Assembly: GCF_000208745.1 (NCBI RefSeq)
Contig: NC_030859.1
Span: forward strand, 9,492,202 to 9,556,201
Source of the DNA: Theobroma cacao
Lineage: Eukaryota; Streptophyta; Magnoliopsida; Malvales; Malvaceae
DNA: 64,000 bases
Reading direction: 5' to 3'
Each line of letters begins with the position of its first letter. The first letter of the stretch is position 1. The position numbers and the translations under genes are program-made. Below the pieces are notes generated by a model. The model saw only the letters and a list, made by a program, of their open reading frames with translations. It did no database searches and was not told where the DNA came from. Below are positions 1 to 12,169 of the stretch, piece after piece.

Positions 1-426
1 GGGCAAAAAAATCATTTTATAAAAATTCTCGTTTAGACCTCTAGTGGCAAAATTACCATTTTGCCCTTGTGCTTCAAAAATACCAGGAATCATAATTTTT
101 CACTGCTAAACATCATTTTATACTCCAATAATCATAATTATATTTCATATAATCATTGTTGGTCAAATGTGATCAAATCTTGGCTAAAAATCTCCATTTT
201 ATCATCAAATGGTAAAATGACCGTGTTGTCCTTAATCTGTCAATTTTCCTGATGGACTCCAAATTGGACTTTGAACTCTGAATCACTATTCTAAGCCATT
301 CTGTGGGTTTTAAAATTTTAAAATTTCTCTTAGAATTTCTATTTGAACTAGTTCAAGGCTCGATTTAACTTAGTTGTACCACTCAGTACAATACCGTCTT
401 TTAATCGAGCTTGACAGGGTCTCACA
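1..426 (-). repeat. LTR tail K, same family as solo LTR I
   Basis: This stretch aligns closely by eye with 62832-63255, the right end of solo LTR I, and ends with the same GTCTCACA terminus. The rest lies left of the window. In minus orientation it is the U3 start of the LTR. The following bases ATTTG (427-431) are the expected place for a target duplication, but the partner is outside the window. No polypurine tract follows, so it is probably also a solo LTR or an outer LTR edge. Confidence 0.75.
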
Positions 427-1650
427 ATTTGAACAATCTTGATTTACATTCTAGAACTTCTTTGAATAGTTCAAGATGGTTGATAATGAGGTTGAAAGTT
501 TTGACTACTTTGATTTGTACTTTTAAAGCAAAATGAGCTTATATGAGAAAAATGTTGTCATCTTTTAAGTTTAGAATGATTTATGAATTGAACAAGTTTG
601 TTTCACAATGAAAATACTTATGACTTGTTCTTATTGGATGTGCATGCTTACTTGTAAGCTTGAATGGCCATAAGGGTATTTTTGAGACATGATTGTGAGA
701 TATTTGCAAATAACCCTTGACATGCATATACATGATTCATTATGCCGATTACATATTTCATAAATCATTTAGAGTATAATGAAACAAAATTGAGTGACTT
801 TGAGCTTATGATTTTTCACAAAGCAAGTCTAATATTGAATGTATCAAGTTAAAAAGTTTGTAAAGAAAGATTAAATCTTTATCAAGTGATATTCTTGCAA
901 AATCTTTTTATTCTTTTTGATTGAAATTGATTCACTGTTTTTGATGATATAGCATGGTTGAGCAAAATCAATTTGATACATGAATTGCATAAACCCCATT
1001 TTGCTTGGAATTTCTCTCATGATTGGTGAAACTAATTGAAAGGGATTTCTTAAGCAAGATTTTGAGTGTGATAATTTGGCATTGATGGCATTTTTCGAGC
1101 AAAGGAACAAATCTTCTTGTGATGCTTGAGGCTATAATGATTTTAATGATATAAAACTTGAACAAGTGTGCTTTATGTTGAAAATGCCATTATATCTTGT
1201 TCTTGTTACAAATGATTGCTTCAATAACCTCAAAAACATTTTTGTCCATACGCTGATAAATTGTTGAAAATGCTAAATTTGAAGCTTGTTGTGGTTAAAG
1301 ATTGTTTAAATGCTTGTTGTGCATGTTATAAGTCATAGTCACGCATAATGATGTAAATTGAATATGTTTGAGCATATTAAAGGCATGATTCTTCAAATGA
1401 GCCTTTCAACTTTTTAGCACTTGTGAACAATGAGCAATAAAAACCAAAATTTGAGTTCACATGTTTTTCTTCAAGAATCTTTGATCATACATGTCTCCAA
1501 AATGATGTTTTAACATGGTTGAAATGAAATTCTAAATTGTTCTCACATAAATCCATGTTTTGAGATCATTATACCTTGGCATGCCAATGTTAGCAAACCC
1601 ATTCACTAAACCTATTACTAGAAATGCATTCCAAAAGCATATTAGGGGTT
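427..1650. other. AT-rich stretch without recognisable gene
   Basis: No reading frame of convincing composition is present on either strand; the short frames at 871-1165 are low-complexity and resemble no protein I know. The sequence does not match the other repeats in this window by eye. It may be the interior of an older retroelement, but I cannot assign it. Confidence 0.5.
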
Positions 1651-2622
1651 TAGGGTTATTACACATTTGCTATTCATGTACTATTATTTTTTGAATAATG
1701 TATAAATTAAGTCTGTTTTGAATTATTTGATCAAATGTTGTTAATTAATTAGGGCACATATATAAGGTAATTATTGTCACCTAGTTGTATAGATTATTCT
1801 TTTCACATGGGGATAATCATCCCAACGCTACAATAGTGTGTGGGATGAAACTTAAATGATCACAAGGTACCTAGCGTTTTGTGTTTTCCTTATCACATGA
1901 GTTGTGAAAAAGGATCTTAGTAATGTCACCTTAACTTAAAGTCAAGATGAGGCTCGTAAGAGTCGAACATGGAGATTATCCACACTCCATGGAGCTAGTG
2001 ATAATCGGATTTGAATCTTTGGGGATTTAAGTCAATCTTTTTTGGAGGGATTAGACCGATGGAAGGGAGTGATTGAATAGATCCCTACTTCATCACTGTG
2101 TGCGCCCTAAGGACTTATGTAGTCCAAATTTTATACGCTTTGGGACTTGGATCTATGATATGAAGTTGAGATTTGGAGTTGCTACGTTAGCATGATTTCA
2201 AAGGGTAAAAAATGATGTGATCTAACGAAACATGACTAGGAAAGCAATCATATTTTAATGGATTGATATGAGTATCCAAGGAAAAGTCATTTTACATCTC
2301 ACATACATGGTCTATAACTCATTGCCTAGGCAGTTATAAAAACATTAATTGTTAGATATAACTATGAGTTTAGACACATAAAGAGATTCTGCATAGCTCT
2401 TACATGTAAAAAGGATCAAAGATGCAAAATCTTATGTGATTAAAATGATTTGGGGTATGACAAGAACTTGAGTGATGTTATGTTAGTAAGACAATAACTT
2501 GATATCTCACTGCTCACAAGTACCTCTATTTTCTCGTTGGTCACACATTCCGTTTTCCCTACATGACAATGATCGAGAATGAGTTAAATTGAGAATGGCC
2601 TAAGTTGATGCCAATGTGTACT
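1651..2622 (+). other. Probable 3' non-coding interior of copia element L
   Basis: This non-coding stretch leads directly into a polypurine tract and an LTR start, where plant copia elements carry untranslated sequence after RNase H. No RNase H coding is visible, so the assignment rests only on position. Confidence 0.4.
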
Positions 2623-2631
2623 AGTGGGAGA
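2623..2631 (+). other. Polypurine tract of element L
   Basis: AGTGGGAGA lies immediately before TGTTGCATTT. A purine run ending next to a TG-starting LTR is the second-strand primer site of LTR retrotransposons. Confidence 0.55.
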
Positions 2632-3123
2632 TGTTGCATTTAAATGCGGTGTGTCCACATGGCATGCAACTTTGTTAATTATTTGTGAATAATTACCAAA
2701 TATTCAATTAATTAATGTTGGATATTATTCTGATGTTTCTTGATTGAATAATTAAAAATATGTTTGAGATAGGATATAAATTTAAATATAATTTGTTTAA
2801 ATTTAAATAAGAATTATCTATCCATTATATTTAAATTTAATTTGTTTGAATTTAAAAGTAATATATCTTATCTTTATCCTTGACACATCTATAAATAGTA
2901 AATAAACGTACTGGCTTTTTCACACAACTAAGAGTGAATATGAGTTGTTTTGTAAGTCAGAAAAACCAAAAACTCTTTTCTCTTTTTTTTCTTTTCATTC
3001 TTGAAGCACCATCAAATGTCCGAATGGACAAGCTTTAGAAGATTGGTAGCCCTTTTAGCCTTCCTAAAAGGGTTTCTGCTGGACTTACTAGCACGACATA
3101 GCTAACATGTAGGAAGTTTAACA
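2632..3123 (+). repeat. 3' LTR of copia-like element L
   Basis: About 490 bp beginning TGTTGCATTT after a polypurine tract and ending TTTAACA. It holds a TATA box (2889-2898) and a pyrimidine-rich leader after it, as expected for U3-R-U5. Copia D resumes in its pre-integrase region directly at 3124, which supports 3123 as the outer boundary. The other LTR is outside the window, so the boundaries are unconfirmed. Confidence 0.55.
2889..2898 (+). promoter_or_regulatory. TATA box in LTR of L
   Basis: CTATAAATAG is a good plant TATA box, about 260 bp inside the LTR. It is followed by a TC-rich leader, the usual layout for the LTR promoter. Confidence 0.5.
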
Positions 3124-4069
3124 TTGGTGAGTGAGCCCAATAGCTTTTTTCTAACCATTTGAAATTCAATTTTTCCCAATATGTCCTAATCTAGCATGTC
3201 ATTTCACATAATCATTTATAAAATCAGAAGAAGAATTTGAAACAAAAACAACATCATTATTAGAATCCAAATCTAATATAATCAAACCATCTTTAAAATA
3301 ACCATGACCAAAAAACATGTTTTGGAGAAAAATAGACAAACTATAATTCTCCAAGGTAAAATTAAATCCTAAGCCTATCAATGCTAAAATTGAAAGTAGA
3401 TTACATTGTACAGATAAAGTATGAAGCACATCATGTACAAGCCATTTTCGCCCATTGTGCATTGTGAGTTGGTAAGTTCCTACTCCTAGGATCTCTTCCT
3501 GTTCTCTGTTCCCCATCATGACAAAGTGTCTACCCATTGGTAAATGATGGTAATCTACATATCCTGCACGGTTGCAGGTTATGTGCTTGGTTGCTCTTGT
3601 ATCTACAATCCAACCAAGGAGAAAATGAGCTATAAACACATGATAACATACATAAGTTCTACAACGGATTAGAGGATGAGCCTTCGTAGGCCTAATGCAC
3701 TCTTAAGCAAAATGTCCCTTTTTACCACAGTTAAAGCATTTCAACTTGGACTTATCCTTCTTTCCACCATGCTTGCCTTTTTGGTGCTTGGTGACTCCAT
3801 CACTTTTTGGCCTTATATTTCTAGTATTTCCCTTCTTTTGTTCCCTCTTTCATTGAGGAACATACCCTTTGTGATTTCCAGCTTGAGCTATCAGGGCAAT
3901 GTTGGGGATAGCTCTTCTACGCTCTGTTTCAAGCTCTAGATGGAATGAAATGTCATCAAAAGTCTTTATCCCTTCATTGTGTGTTAATACAAGTTTAACA
4001 TATTACCATGAGGACTCAGAGAGTGACCTGATAATAGCTAAGACCTGTTGCTCATCTATGAGATCATAG
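3124..4069 (-). pseudogene. Copia D: gag C-terminus, protease, pre-integrase relic
   Basis: Read on the minus strand from 4069 downward: the end of a UBN2-type gag with DLIDEQQVLAIIRSL, then a CCHC knuckle CFNCGKKGHF at about 3710-3760 that carries a stop before its last Cys, then a protease (3199-3639) with WIVDTRATKHIT. The catalytic D-T/S-G triad is altered to D-T-R. Near 3124 a GAG-pre-integrase remnant HARLGHIG is recognisable. The gag N-terminus lies 39 kb away at 43174-43622 because element E interrupts the gene. The left end is cut by element L. It is Ty1/copia of a lineage distinct from the Sireviruses here, and dead. Confidence 0.85.
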
Positions 4070-4760
4070 TGTCACACCCAATTTCTGGGCCCTGACCGGC
4101 GTAAGGGCTTAATAGGCATAGCCCACTAAGCCCAAGCAAGCCTTGTTATGCACTTCTGATCATCATTTCGGTAATCATTCTTAAAGTCACATGTCATAAT
4201 TCTCGACTACCAAATATTCAATGACACACTATGGCAATCAAATACTCACATTTGTATTATGCCAAAATAATGCCACCCATTTTCCAACTCTTAGTGACAT
4301 CAGTAATCAAGTATACATATTTGACTTCTAACATGGATCCTAGGGGATTACATTACATATACGTGTTCACAGGCAACAGACTCTTGATCGTCAGCAGAGT
4401 GACTTTGGGTGAAGGTACAGCTACTGAGATGTCGTAGTACCTACCAAAAGACGGGCATATGTGGACAACTCAATTTAGGTCCCAATTGCATCCGAATATG
4501 AAAACATGAAGTTTTAAAAGAGTGAGTATGAACTCAGTGAGTGAATATTAGAAGGGAACAATCACACGATATGAAAAGTTTTAAAATCATAATGCACTTT
4601 TGCTAAAACAATGCAATTTAACTTAATTTCTTGTTAAAACCCCCTATTTCAAAACTTTGATTAGTAACCTCTTAGTGTTGAAAAACCCATGATCAACCAT
4701 GAAGATAAATCAGTGAAAACCATAGTAAGATGTAAACAAGGTAAACATGAAAGAAGGATT

Positions 4761-4928
4761 CTTGCTGCAGCGAAGAGGCATTCTTACTATAGCGAAATTC
4801 AAAGCAAAGGTTTCTGAACCAAACCCGAGAGTTTCTCGTTGCAGCGAAATTCAGACCATGGATTAAGGTTGCCTACCTGAGAGTTTCTCGCTACAGTGAA
4901 AATGGATCTCGCTGCAATGAGAAACAGA
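4761..4928. repeat. Repeated CGCTGCAGCG palindromes in E LTR
   Basis: At least four degenerate copies of TTTCTCGCTGCAGCGAAA, whose core is a perfect inverted repeat, occur here. The equivalent block in the other LTR (about 40742-40912) keeps the same spacing, and a single perfect copy occurs in LTR I near 61108. Confidence 0.7.
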
Positions 4929-5084
4929 GCAATTTAGTTGAAGGGGTCTTGTTACATCAAAAAGCCATTTTCTTGTTGAAATGAAAAGCGATTTGGGATC
5001 AATTAACAATGCCAACATACAACACAATCACAAATATTTTCATAAACTTTCTATAACATATATATATATATATATACATACATC

Positions 5085-5238
5085 ATTATGCATACCATCC
5101 CGCCACACTCAGCTCATGTGCACTCCCTACACACACAATGCAATATCATCATCATCAACTCATTGGCATTCCCACACTGCACATAGCTGGGTCATCATCA
5201 GCTCATGTGCACTCCCGCACCGCACATAGCTGGGTCAT
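5085..5238. repeat. Tandem GTGCACTCCC repeat in E LTR
   Basis: Units of about 45-50 bp contain CTCATGTGCACTCCC and CGCACATAGCTGGGTCATCA. The right LTR carries one more unit (41085-41272). Related arrays are present in H (56447-56471 and 59353-59513) and I (61337-61522), so the array is a conserved LTR component rather than a chance satellite. Confidence 0.7.
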
Positions 5239-6988
5239 CATTTTCACACAAAAGGAACATCCAATGCATAATATACATATCAATATAATGTGATAATGCA
5301 TGAACTATTCATATTGCACATTTCACAAGATAAAAACATTTCATCAAGGGCTTGTTCCCCAGGAATATTTTTAAACCAAAAACAAATAAAACTTTCAAAT
5401 GATTTATTTAAACATGTAGGCACTTCCCAACATATTTTGAAATGCAAGTTCACTCACCTTACGATAGTGGGATATTACATCGCTATTTGTTCGGAGGCGT
5501 ATCTAGTTATTCCTACTTACCGATCGTTCGTTATTTCCCCCGACACACCACCACAGTACACTACCTTTACTATTGCACTTCTTAGCAACAATCCCAATTC
5601 AATATCTTTAGCGTACATCATTTATACTTCCTTTTTTTTTTCAATTATGGATCCTTATTCAACTTAACTTATCTTGACACAATTTTTACCAAAGTTGCTT
5701 TTATCCCTTGCTTGCGTAATTCTTTAAATTATGATTACCGACAACTTGTTTATGACTCCAACACATATATTAATCTTTTCTAAGGATATTTATCAAGTTC
5801 AATCATCCTTTCCACAACAACCACAATTTCTCACAATATGCCATTTCAAATGTCAACTACACAACAATACCCATTTTCTCAAGATTCTTCAACTACACTT
5901 AAAACATCATTTGTTTTTACCTTTATGGTTGCTTGACCTGTACTTGCACTCCAATATTCCTTCAAAACATTAATCATGAAGTTGCCAAAATGATTCACAC
6001 ATTATTTCTCCAAAGATTCAACCAACCATTAGCTTAAAACACAAAAATCCTTACCTTAGCTTGCTTGAATTACAAAACCAAGCTTTTCTTCCTTTGTTTC
6101 TTTTTCTTTCTTCTTCTCATAGGGTTTAGATGTGCTGGAAATTGGGGTTAGAAGCTATAGGTTTAGTGCCCAAGAAGTTTGGAGAAGAAAGAAGTAAGAA
6201 AAGAAAGGAAATGAAAAGAAACAAGGGAAATCACATGAAAAAATTTAATTTTCATGAACTTGAAATGAAAATGGCATTGGAAGCTTCAAGAAGAAGAAGA
6301 AAATATCTTGCTGGAGGAGATAAGGATGGTCATGGCTGATAAAAATGAGAGTTGAAGCTTCCTTTGGAAGCTTTGACCAAACTTTACATAAAATTACCAT
6401 TTTACCCTCTAAGTTTCTTCCATTTTTAATTTAGTCCTCCCAACACTCTTTTAACTCTAATTTCCTTCTATTATCTTCTTTTACATATGTACAAACGAAA
6501 TATAAAGCTTGTATTCCAACGCGGCGTCTCCATAATATTTAAAATATATATATTTTTTCCCTCGTTAGTTTTATTTAATAACGCGCGAGCCCCACTAGTT
6601 TCATTTTTCTCTGAAATTTCCTCGTTCTTCCTCTCCCCCACTTAGATTAACCGTATACTCCTTCTTCATGAAAAATTTCGACACTGAATAAAATATTAAT
6701 ATTTTAATATTATTTTATTAATAAAATATTATTTTGTTCCAAAATTTTTCACTTGTCTCCTTGGTACCCAAAATACCTTATTATACCTCAATTCACTTCC
6801 AAATCACCTTTTATCTCACAAATTCTTCCTTGATAAAATATTATTATTTTATTATCATTTTCTCGAGTGTGAAATATTTTATCTTAAAATACTCTTTTCA
6901 CCTTTTCTTACCTTTAAACATTATAATTAACCTCATTTGGGATCCGATAAGCTTTATTAGCCACCATGTCAAAGTACGTGGTATTACA

Positions 6989-6999
6989 GTCTCCCCCAA
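6989..6999 (-). other. Polypurine tract of element E
   Basis: On the minus strand TTGGGGGAGAC directly precedes TGTAATACC, preceded by GAGGACGAATTTATTTAA. This arrangement is typical just before the 3' LTR of plant Tekay/Del-type gypsy elements and sets the orientation of E. Confidence 0.8.
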
Positions 7000-7364
7000 T
7001 TAAATAAATTCGTCCTCAAATTCTCCTCAATGTCGAGTTGTTAATCTCACTTAATGATCATATTCCATTTCCTTCTTCGTAGGGAATTTTGATTTATGCA
7101 CTTTGCTACCTTCTATTCGACAAGAACACTTTACAAGGTCAAGGTACGTAACTTATATCTATTATCCTTTGTTAGACAGAATCACGATACCCTTCACTAT
7201 TGTTCTTTCTTATCATTAAGATCCCAAGTATGGCTTTAATTCCATCACTAACCCCAAACATATCTTTATTTCTACTCTTGTCAAACCTTTAGTCATTCAT
7301 TCATCTCGTTTACCTCTAGTTCGACTAGAATATCTCACTTATGTCTATTATCATCCTTTATTAA
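6989..7364 (-). other. E interior, 3' end
   Basis: These 376 bp lie between the 3' LTR of E and the insertion of Sirevirus B (target ATTAA, 7360-7364). The FEDEF-like remnant next to the polypurine tract hints at the tail of a gypsy pol, but no frame continues from it. Confidence 0.6.
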
Positions 7365-7506
7365 TGTTGGTCCCATTAATATGTGCTAAGGGGGGGTGAA
7401 TAGCATAATTTGGCTCTTGACAAGATGTGGAGCTAATTTTCATAACTTAAGAAAGTAAAAACAGAGTATAAGGTGCACAACAATTTAGAGTGGTTCGGTC
7501 CAAGAC

Positions 7507-10423
7507 TGTCAAACCCTGTTCTATAAAATAATTACGACGTCATTTACATGCTCAATAGAATGGTTGCATATTTATGAAGTTTGAGAAATCGTTAAAAGAT
7601 GATATTGCCCATAATGGTATCATTAAGTCGATTAAGCCTCGAATTAGTTCAAATAGGAATTTCAAGGTGAAATTAAGAGTTTCACAGTCCAGGGATGACT
7701 CAAAATGGTAATTCAGAGTTCGAGGATCAATTTGGAGTCAAATTGAAATTTTCACTATCTATGGGCAAAATGGTCATTTGCCACTTAGGGACAAAATGGA
7801 AATTATTAGAAAAGATTTTTTGGCCCCATTTGACTTATTGGAGTATGATTTGAGTATTGGAGTATGATTTGAGGTTTAGAAGTGAAAAAGTTTAATTTTC
7901 GGTATAATTTGGAGCATATGGGTAAAATGGTAATTTTGCCAGCCCATGGGCAAAACAGTAATTTTTCACCACCAAGACATTTGTCCAGCACATGGTCTTC
8001 CCTTATCCTCATTTTGACCTTTGAGTAATCATGTGGTGGAGATAAAAGGTTTAAAATTTTTAAAGTTTTAAAAATGGATCAATGGAAACATGCCATGTGT
8101 CAAACTTAGAATATTTTATTATTTTCTATAAAAATCAGCTTATAAGCCCCTCATTTCTCCCCACATATTCGGCCACACCAAGAACAAAAGGAAGAGAACA
8201 AACCGTAGGTGGGGAATTTGAAGAGTAAAAGTGTGGGAAATCAAGGAAAATAAGTGGAAAAGGTAAGATTTTTCAACTTAAGCTTGAAATCTATTTTCCT
8301 TAAGCATTTCTCCATATTTTTCATGCTTAAATTACATGTTTTCATGATGAATTCATGGCTGGTCAAAATGGGTATGGAGAGAGAAAGATGTTGGATTGAA
8401 TTGATTTTAAGATATGTTAGTGTTTTTAGTTAGTTTAGCATATTTAGAAGCAAAACAACAAGAAAAGAATCCATTTTCCCCATGAATCTTCATTGGCCGA
8501 ATCTTCCTTGATGTGTGTGGGAGATGGATTGTTGTTATTTCAAGAGAAATGGCTTAGAAAATGATGAATAATGGTGAGAAAATTAAGTAGGAAAAATCAC
8601 GGTGTTAGTGCACTATAATGGCCGAATTTTTCCATGAAGAAATGGGAAGGTTTTGATGCTGAAATTGATGTTATTTGAATAATGTTTGGTGAATTGAGGT
8701 ATTAGAAAAGAAATGGAGCAATTTGGAACCAAATCGGACACAATTGTCATTTAATCGGGTAATAGGCCGAATTAGGTCAGCACCGCATTTAAACGGTAGT
8801 TGGATAAGTTGCATATCATATCATGCATATACACCGAGCCTGAATTGATTTTATAATGGTCAAGCATTAATGTGGTGAATTATGTATTGTACATTGTGGA
8901 TAGGTGGTGAGCAAATTACACTAGTAAAAGTACAGAGATTGTGCTTGAAGACTGGGATTAGAAGTACATCGACTACTAGAACTGTGAGTAAATTTATTAT
9001 CGTCTTAATTATCTAGATTAGTTTTATACAATTGTGTAATTTTATAGAAAATGGGTTTAAATAGTAAATTGCTATGTTTTAGGAGAAATTGTGATTTTAT
9101 AAAATGATTTTATAAATTTTCTGAAAAATTGAATACTGGTTTTGAAAATAGAGTAATTGACGATTGCCTGCTTGTGTTATAAATTGTGTTTTAAATTAAA
9201 TGGCTTATAGCAATATGTGAGCATGAATGGCAAAGTCGGTATTTGTATCAAAATTATATATACTACATATTCAGCCTTGAGAGGCTAGATTACGATAAAT
9301 TGCCATGTCATGCAGATAAAGATTTTATAAATCAGGTGGTAGATAAAATAATCCATAATCCCTGTAGTGAAGGTTATGTGGACCAGCCTAAGAGAGGGGG
9401 CACAGTATCAGATATACCTTACCTCAATCGGAGAGTCATGTGAAAGGTGTCTCTGGAGGTAAAGATTTGAGTGCACTTCACGTGGACCACCGCGTGAGAG
9501 TGAGACTCAGCCAACGCTAAGGCATGGCTAGAATTTCGGATGTAAAGACATTTAACAGCCTTGGTGGTCTCGATCAGATGCCTAGGCCAAGGCATCCCCG
9601 GGAATGATTTTGGAAGGAGCCAAGTTTTGTGAGATATATAAGTCATGTTGATTAATTGAGTAAACTGAATATTCATGTTATGAAGCATATATTGGAAAAG
9701 AATATTTTAATTCGTCTCCATTTACTCGCCTTTAGATAGTTTAGATGGTGTCTGTTTACTCACTGGGATATTATAATCTCATCACTCTAAATTCCCCACA
9801 TTTCAAGCTCAAGATAGCCGGTAGATAGCCGATTGCATCAAGGACTTAAGTTAGCCTTGCATCGACAAAATTGTAGGTTCACAGACTTGCACCTTATTTG
9901 TTAGTTGGGGGCCTACGTGTCACTGTAAAAGTAATTTTATACTTCAGTTATCTGCTTTAAAGTACGTATGAATATATTTAGCTTTTACACTATAGCAATT
10001 AATTACGGATTTCTTTATAAATATTATTTTTTTATTTAAAAAATAGAATATTTTATTAAATATTATTATTTTATTCAAACAATTATAATTTCATTTCAAA
10101 TAATTATTTTAGACATCTAAATTTACTTTTAATTATGAAACATGTGTTTTTCGCCCAGACATCATGTTTTTTGCGGGTTTCCGTATTTTTGAAGAAAAAT
10201 GATGAAAATGGCCCTGTGAGCCAGAAAAGACTATTATATTGTTTTGATTTGGAAACGACTTATGATTTCTTGAAATGTGAGATTTAATAATTGTCGCTCA
10301 CCGGGGAGATGCGAAAGATGATGCTAAGCCTTGCGGGGTTCCAATCGACATTCTGGGTAACAAATGCCTATCGAGACTTCACGACGGTTGTCATAGGCCC
10401 GATAGGAGTTCCAGGTCGTGACA
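7507..10423 (+). mobile_element. Solo LTR M1 (gypsy type, 2.9 kb)
   Basis: It starts TGTCAAACCC and ends GGTCGTGACA, with AAGAC on both sides (7502-7506, 10424-10428). Removing it restores the continuous LTR of B. There is no primer site, gag, pol or polypurine tract inside, so it is one LTR left after recombination. A TATA box (TATAAAAA, about 8128) sits about 620 bp in, followed by a long R-U5 part with the conserved hairpin block (9558-9593) and a block reading AGAGGGGGCACAGTA near 9395. The long frames inside are chance. Confidence 0.88.
9558..9593 (+). other. Conserved hairpin in M-type LTR (M1)
   Basis: GCCTTGG (9558-9564) pairs with CCAAGGC (9587-9593) across a 22-nt loop. The same arms recur at matching positions in M2, M3 and J while most of the surrounding LTR has drifted. 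Confidence 0.6.
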
Positions 10424-11360
10424 AAGACCTACATCCACTACCTTGATTATCCAACCAAGGATTTTCCCAACGATTCACTAAGAATCCAGTGAAATTCACA
10501 AGCTTTCACCAAGCTTTTACAATGGCTTTTCTCAAGCTTAGCCAAAACCTTTACACTAGTTTTCACGGGCTCAACTAAAACCCAAAGTAGTTTTTCAAGG
10601 CTTAACCACAACCTATAACATTCAAGCTTTCCCAAGCTTGAACAATCCTTTAAAGTGACACCCTCACTCTAAGTATACAAGAAGAGAAGTTAAAGAAAGT
10701 ACCTATGATCACAAGTTGATCTGATTGGTAGAAGATTGAGTGCTAAATACAATGACAAAGAGTAGGGGTTTAAGTGCAGACAAATGCAATGAAGCTTTTC
10801 TGCTTTTTCTTCTTTCTAAAGCTCAAATCTCATTCAAGGCTTCAAAAAACTTATTTCTCATTGTTGGAAGACCCTATTATACTTGAAGATGCAACTCTGA
10901 TGGCAGTTTGGCAGTTTATATCCGTTGGAAATAGTTAAGGATGAGTTCTACTCGTTAATCTGTCTTGTCGTGCTCTAGTTCAAATTGCAGACAGAGAGCT
11001 CTTAGTCGACTAACTTGGTTGACTAAGTTGATTCTGTTTCTGGTTTGCAGATTCTGACAGAGGGCACTTAGTCGGCTGACTTGGTTGACTAAGTTGGTTC
11101 TGTTTCTCAAACTCTTTAGCTCGCCATTGCTCTAATTTGAATTTTTTGTCAACCAATGTTCTTCCTTGTTTAACCAATAAGCTTCCTCCTTGTTATTCAG
11201 TTACATTCTGTTGATTTTATCCTTTTTTTTCTTTCAAAAATACTCTTTGAAGATTTAAGAAATTAAATTCATATATTAATTTTCTGCACACTCAAATACA
11301 GGAATTAAACACAAATAAATGGGAATGTTTTATTATCATCAAAAACTAATGGAGCCAACA

Positions 11361-11383
11361 ATCTCCCCCTTTTTGATGATGAC
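11361..11383 (-). other. Polypurine tract of Sirevirus B
   Basis: On the minus strand GTCATCATCAAAAAGGGGGA followed by GAT ends at the LTR start. The conserved TCATCATCAAAAAGGGGGAG form is a known hallmark of Sireviruses. It is the best preserved of the three tracts in this window. Confidence 0.88.
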
Positions 11384-12169
11384 AAAACACTCATTGATTA
11401 ACAGTATAGTGTCATTTTAAATTCTTTTTAGTTTTCTGCAGGAATTGAGGATTGCTCCCCCTAAGTATAAACTCCCCCTTAGTGTGTGCATATTTTGCCT
11501 ATTTTATTTCAGCCAGTTTTATTCTCATCATATAGAAAATGATATTGTATATTTAGAGAATATATATGTGTAGCAATATAGAGTGATTTGCATCCATAAT
11601 TTTTTAGCTACAAGTTTTGACAGATTTTTATCTATGTTCCAGCAGCTGTCAACAGTCAATTGATTTCAGATTATGTCTACATCATCCACATTTCAATTGA
11701 TATGCTATATGCTTCATCTATAACTTATTCTCATAAAACATTATATAAACATCATCTATTCATCATATAAATCCATATCAGCATATTAGCAGCAGATTTT
11801 GTTTATGACAGTCAAAATATCAAAATATAAGTAGACTTTAGTTTACAATAGTTAAATATCATAAACATATCAGCATTCATGTTTCACATACATCCACATA
11901 AATAACAAAATTAGAGCTGAGTGTTTAAGTGCCACCAAGGCAGAAATAACAGTTGAATAAAAAGTATTTCGAAAATGCCCCTGGACTAGTTTTGCTTCCT
12001 ATCTCCTATTTCTCTAATTTCATGCTCCCTTGGTTCTACTTTCTTTCCTTTCCTAGGTTCTTGGTTCCTCTACCCTAATATTTTTTATTTTTTGAACATT
12101 ATTCTTTAGTTTCTGCTCCCCCGGTACCATACTACTCCCATTTTTTGTCAACATCAAAAGAGGGGGATT
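11384..12169 (-). other. 3' non-coding region of Sirevirus B
   Basis: AT-rich sequence between ORF3 and the polypurine tract with no open frame. It aligns with 27658-28440 in A and more weakly with 49038-49807 in C, so it is an inherited part of the element rather than an insertion. Confidence 0.8.

Larger units (their letters stand above)
4070..6988 (-). repeat. 3' LTR of element E
   Basis: A 2919-bp LTR, uninterrupted. In sense (minus) orientation it begins TGTAATACC and ends GGGTGTGACA. It contains CGCTGCAGCG palindromes (4761-4928), tandem GTGCA-rich repeats (5085-5238) and a purine-rich block near 6130-6330. It matches the right LTR at 37059-43168 along its length with many scattered differences, so the insertion is old. 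Confidence 0.88.
7365..11360 (-). repeat. 3' LTR of Sirevirus B, interrupted
   Basis: About 1074 bp of LTR sequence, starting TGTTGGTCCC and ending GGAGCCAACA on the plus strand, split at 7506/10424 by solo LTR M1. TTAGTCRACTAAG-like palindromes lie at about 11000-11096. The TATA box seen in the other copies (minus strand TATAAAAG) is mutated here near 10874. Confidence 0.92.

Noticed and set aside
427..1650. Host gene near the left edge
   Set aside because: No frame with plausible composition, no splice-site pattern with coding exons, and no recognisable protein motif.
6130..6339. Lys/Arg-rich small protein, repeated at 42321-42527
   Set aside because: It occurs in both LTRs of E on the strand opposite to the element, has no promoter of its own, and its conservation is explained by the two LTRs being copies of each other.
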